A stretch of DNA of 64,000 nucleotides, from contig NZ_CP163443.1 of assembly GCF_041053055.1 (NCBI RefSeq), positions 3,968,001-4,032,000 of the forward strand, in the 5' to 3' direction. This DNA is from Streptomyces sp. R41 (GTDB lineage: Bacteria > Actinomycetota > Actinomycetes > Streptomycetales > Streptomycetaceae). Below, piece by piece: positions 62,054-64,000 of the stretch. A program made the translations under genes and the position numbers. Every line of letters begins with the position of its first letter. Within the stretch, counting starts at the first letter, position 1. The notes under the pieces were generated by a model, which saw only the letters and a program-made list of their open reading frames with translations, had not been told where the DNA came from and did not search any database.

Positions 62054-63220
62054 ATGTCCCTCGACCACCGCCTCTCCCCAGAACTCGAAGAACTCCGCCG
62101 TACGGTCGAGGAGTTCGCGCACGACGTCGTGGCACCGAAGATCGGCGACTTCTACGAACGGCACGAGTTCCCGTACGAGATCGTGCGGGAGATGGGCCGC
62201 ATGGGCCTGTTCGGGCTGCCGTTCCCGGAGGAGTACGGCGGCATGGGCGGCGACTATCTCGCCCTCGGCATCGCCCTGGAGGAGCTCGCCCGGGTGGACT
62301 CCTCCGTGGCCATCACCCTGGAGGCGGGCGTCTCGCTCGGCGCCATGCCGATCCACCTCTTCGGCACCGAGGAGCAGAAGCGCGAGTGGCTCCCCCGGCT
62401 CTGCTCCGGCGAGATCCTCGGCGCCTTCGGGCTGACCGAGCCGGACGGCGGCTCGGACGCGGGCGCGACGCGTACGACGGCGCGGATCGACCCCGAGACG
62501 AACGAGTGGGTGATCAACGGCACGAAGTGCTTCATCACCAACTCCGGTACGGACATCACGGGTTTGGTGACGGTCACTGCGGTCACCGGCCGCAAGCCCG
62601 ACGGCAAGCCGCTGATCTCCGCGATCATCGTGCCGTCCGGCACCCCGGGCTTCACCGTGGCCGCCCCGTACTCGAAGGTGGGCTGGAACGCCTCGGACAC
62701 CCGTGAGCTGTCCTTCTCCGACGTGCGCGTACCGGCCGCGAACCTGCTCGGCGAGGAGGGCCGCGGGTACGCGCAGTTCCTGCGGATTCTCGACGAGGGC
62801 CGGATCGCCATCGCGGCGCTGGCGACGGGTCTGGCCCAGGGCTGTGTCGACGAGTCGGTGAAGTATGCCAAGGAGCGGCACGCGTTCGGCCGGCCGATCG
62901 GCGCGAACCAGGCGATCCAGTTCAAGATCGCCGACATGGAGATGAAGGCCTACACGGCCCGCCTGGCGTGGCGAGACGCCGCGTCCCGCCTGGTGAGCGG
63001 GGAGCCTTTCAAGAAGGAGGCCGCCCTCGCCAAGCTGTACTCGTCCACGATCGCCGTCGACAACGCCCGCGACGCCACCCAGGTCCACGGCGGCTACGGC
63101 TTCATGAACGAGTACCCGGTCGCCCGCATGTGGCGCGACTCCAAGATCCTGGAGATCGGTGAGGGCACGAGCGAGGTGCAGCGGATGCTGATCGCACGGG
63201 AGTTGGGGCTGGTGGGCTGA
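62054..63220 (+). CDS. Acyl-CoA dehydrogenase, short-chain type
   Basis: A 388-residue FAD enzyme, last of the accD1-accA1-hmgL operon; the S. avermitilis counterpart is called fadE4, from memory. Motifs: AFGLTEPDGGSDAGATRT, SKVGWNASDTRELSF, RHAFGRPIGANQAIQFKIADM and VHGGYGFMNEYPVARMWRD. The catalytic base is the Glu of IGEGTSEVQ, the classic SCAD/MCAD position, and the helix reads LDEGRIAIA as in SCAD. Position suggests isovaleryl-CoA as substrate, but the sequence type is short-chain or branched acyl-CoA, so substrate is open. The ATG at 62054 has AGGAG upstream, 5 bp after hmgL. Confidence 0.92.
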   Translation: MSLDHRLSPELEELRRTVEEFAHDVVAPKIGDFYERHEFPYEIVREMGRMGLFGLPFPEEYGGMGGDYLALGIALEELARVDSSVAITLEAGVSLGAMPIHLFGTEEQKREWLPRLCSGEILGAFGLTEPDGGSDAGATRTTARIDPETNEWVINGTKCFITNSGTDITGLVTVTAVTGRKPDGKPLISAIIVPSGTPGFTVAAPYSKVGWNASDTRELSFSDVRVPAANLLGEEGRGYAQFLRILDEGRIAIAALATGLAQGCVDESVKYAKERHAFGRPIGANQAIQFKIADMEMKAYTARLAWRDAASRLVSGEPFKKEAALAKLYSSTIAVDNARDATQVHGGYGFMNEYPVARMWRDSKILEIGEGTSEVQRMLIARELGLVG

Positions 63221-63251
63221 CCGCGGGGCGCCCCGCCCTCTGGACAAGTAG

Positions 63252-63270
63252 TGAGGTTAGGCTAACCTAC
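63252..63270 (+). promoter_or_regulatory. Iron box (DmdR1/IdeR-type operator)
   Basis: TGAGGTTAGGCTAACCTAC matches the 19-bp actinobacterial iron box TTAGGTTAGGCTAACCTAA at 16 positions, with the full central palindrome AGGTTAGGCTAACCT. It lies about 55-70 bp upstream of the siderophore-receptor gene. The Fe-loaded repressor DmdR1 should block transcription here when iron is plentiful. Confidence 0.95.
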
Positions 63271-63322
63271 CTTCGAACTTGTCCGGCGGGCGCTCCGCCC
63301 CGTGCCGAAAGCAGTCACACTC

Positions 63323-64000
63323 ATGTCCAACGCCCGTGCCACCCACCTCACCCGTCGCGGCATCCTCGCCGCGGGCGGCGCCCTCGGCCTCGGTGCCGTC
63401 CTCGCCGCCTGCGGCGACGACAACGACTCGAAAAGCGGTGGCTCGGACTCGACCAAGGCCGCCGAGAAGTCCGGTCCCTGGACCTTCAAGGACGACCGCG
63501 GCACGACGGTGAAGCTGGACAAGATCCCGGCGAACATCGTCGCCTTCACCGGTGTCGCCGCCGCGCTGTACGACTACGGCATCGAGGTCAAGGGCGTCTT
63601 CGGCCCGACAAAGACCAAGGACGGCAAGGCCGATGTCCAGGCCGGCGACATGGACATCAGCAAGGTGACGGTCCTCGGCAACGAATGGGGTCAGTTCAAC
63701 ATCGAGAAGTACGCGGGCCTCGCCCCCGACGTCCTGATCTCGACGATGTTCGACGACGCGGGCACCCTCTGGTACGTCCCCGAGGAGTCCAAGGCCAAGA
63801 TCCTCAAGCTGGCCCCGAGCGTCGGCATCTCCGTCTACGACGTGCAGATGCCCAAGCCGCTTGAGCGCATGCTGGCGCTCGCCGAGTCGCTCGGCGCCGA
63901 TGTGAAGTCCACGAAGATCACCGAGGCGAAGAAGAAGTTCGAGACGGCCGCCGAGCGCCTGCGCAAGGCCGCCAAGTCCCGCCCGGAGATCAAGGTCCTC
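63323..64000 (+). CDS. desE: Ferrioxamine-type siderophore-binding lipoprotein, 3' truncated by window edge
   Basis: The ATG at 63323 opens a frame with no stop to the window end, 226 codons. The N-terminus has twin arginines (LTRRGILAAGG) and a lipobox with the modified Cys in LAACGDD (about residue 30). It then enters an FhuD/BtuF-like siderophore-binding domain (WTFKDDRGTTVKLDKIP, VAFTGVAAALYDYGIEVKG, LAPDVLIST). With the iron box and its place after the hmgL operon this matches desE, the ferrioxamine receptor gene next to desABCD in S. coelicolor (recalled order). It would bind ferric siderophore outside the membrane for an ABC importer. Confidence 0.87.
   Translation, partial: MSNARATHLTRRGILAAGGALGLGAVLAACGDDNDSKSGGSDSTKAAEKSGPWTFKDDRGTTVKLDKIPANIVAFTGVAAALYDYGIEVKGVFGPTKTKDGKADVQAGDMDISKVTVLGNEWGQFNIEKYAGLAPDVLISTMFDDAGTLWYVPEESKAKILKLAPSVGISVYDVQMPKPLERMLALAESLGADVKSTKITEAKKKFETAAERLRKAAKSRPEIKVL

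Overview
The window is a stretch of Streptomyces chromosome. Base composition is very GC-rich, codon third positions are almost all G or C, and GTG and TTG starts are frequent. Gene content and order (copA, citrate synthase, a fused ribose transporter, the accD1/accA1/hmgL operon, then a siderophore-receptor gene under an iron box) recall, from memory and unchecked, the conserved core arm around SCO2731-SCO2780 of S. coelicolor. No tRNA, rRNA, CRISPR array or complete insertion sequence was found. Most long ORFs antisense to real genes are GC-driven shadows.

Layout. 1-6.6 kb: the 3' part of a copper P-type ATPase, then citrate synthase and a RecD2-type helicase on the minus strand. 6.6-12.6 kb: a ribose operon (LacI regulator with two operators, RbsA, an RbsC-RbsB fusion, RbsK, RbsD). 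12.7-17.5 kb: a divergent carbohydrate locus in which an oxidoreductase, a DUF993 aldolase-like protein and a sugar isomerase face a second LacI regulator across a promoter region with five tandem 23-bp repeats. 17.5-25 kb: single genes (NTF2-like, DHFR-like, MarR-GNAT, xylose-isomerase-like, MHYT membrane sensor, RBBP9-like hydrolase, LysR, GNAT) and a chimera joining an EPSP-synthase N-terminus to a SUKH-like protein. 25-28 kb: a Tat-exported GH3 hexosaminidase and a lipoprotein.

28.0-32.6 kb is the most unusual segment. A small Trypco1-type protein is translationally coupled to a 1387-residue protein with a trypsin-like domain, an nSTAND-type ATPase, one membrane helix and fourteen nearly identical WD40 repeats (two predicted seven-bladed propellers). 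This is a candidate conflict, immunity or regulated cell-death system. The repeats vary at only a few positions, like the fast-evolving recognition repeats of fungal HET STAND proteins.

32.6-50.7 kb: secreted S28/S37-type peptidase, two small secreted proteins, a single-chain ABC exporter, a phytase-esterase-like secreted protein carrying an in-frame copy of an intergenic repeat, a class-A beta-lactamase fold protein, a GT39 mannosyltransferase-like protein, a secreted endonuclease I, and a minus-strand operon (SSS symporter, agmatinase-family ureohydrolase, ThDP enzyme) opposite a PucR regulator. 50.7-51.7 kb holds two adjacent GC-rich tandem arrays of different unit length and no convincing gene. 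51.7-57.3 kb: a phosphatase-like protein, a DinB-like protein, a CDF transporter, TesB, an LCAD-type acyl-CoA dehydrogenase and a TetR repressor. 57.4-63.2 kb: the methylcrotonyl-CoA carboxylase / HMG-CoA lyase / acyl-CoA dehydrogenase operon for leucine and short-chain acyl-CoA catabolism, with two GTTAA-N6-TTAAC-like operators before it. The window ends inside a desE-like ferrioxamine-binding lipoprotein gene behind an iron box, so the desferrioxamine cluster probably continues to the right.
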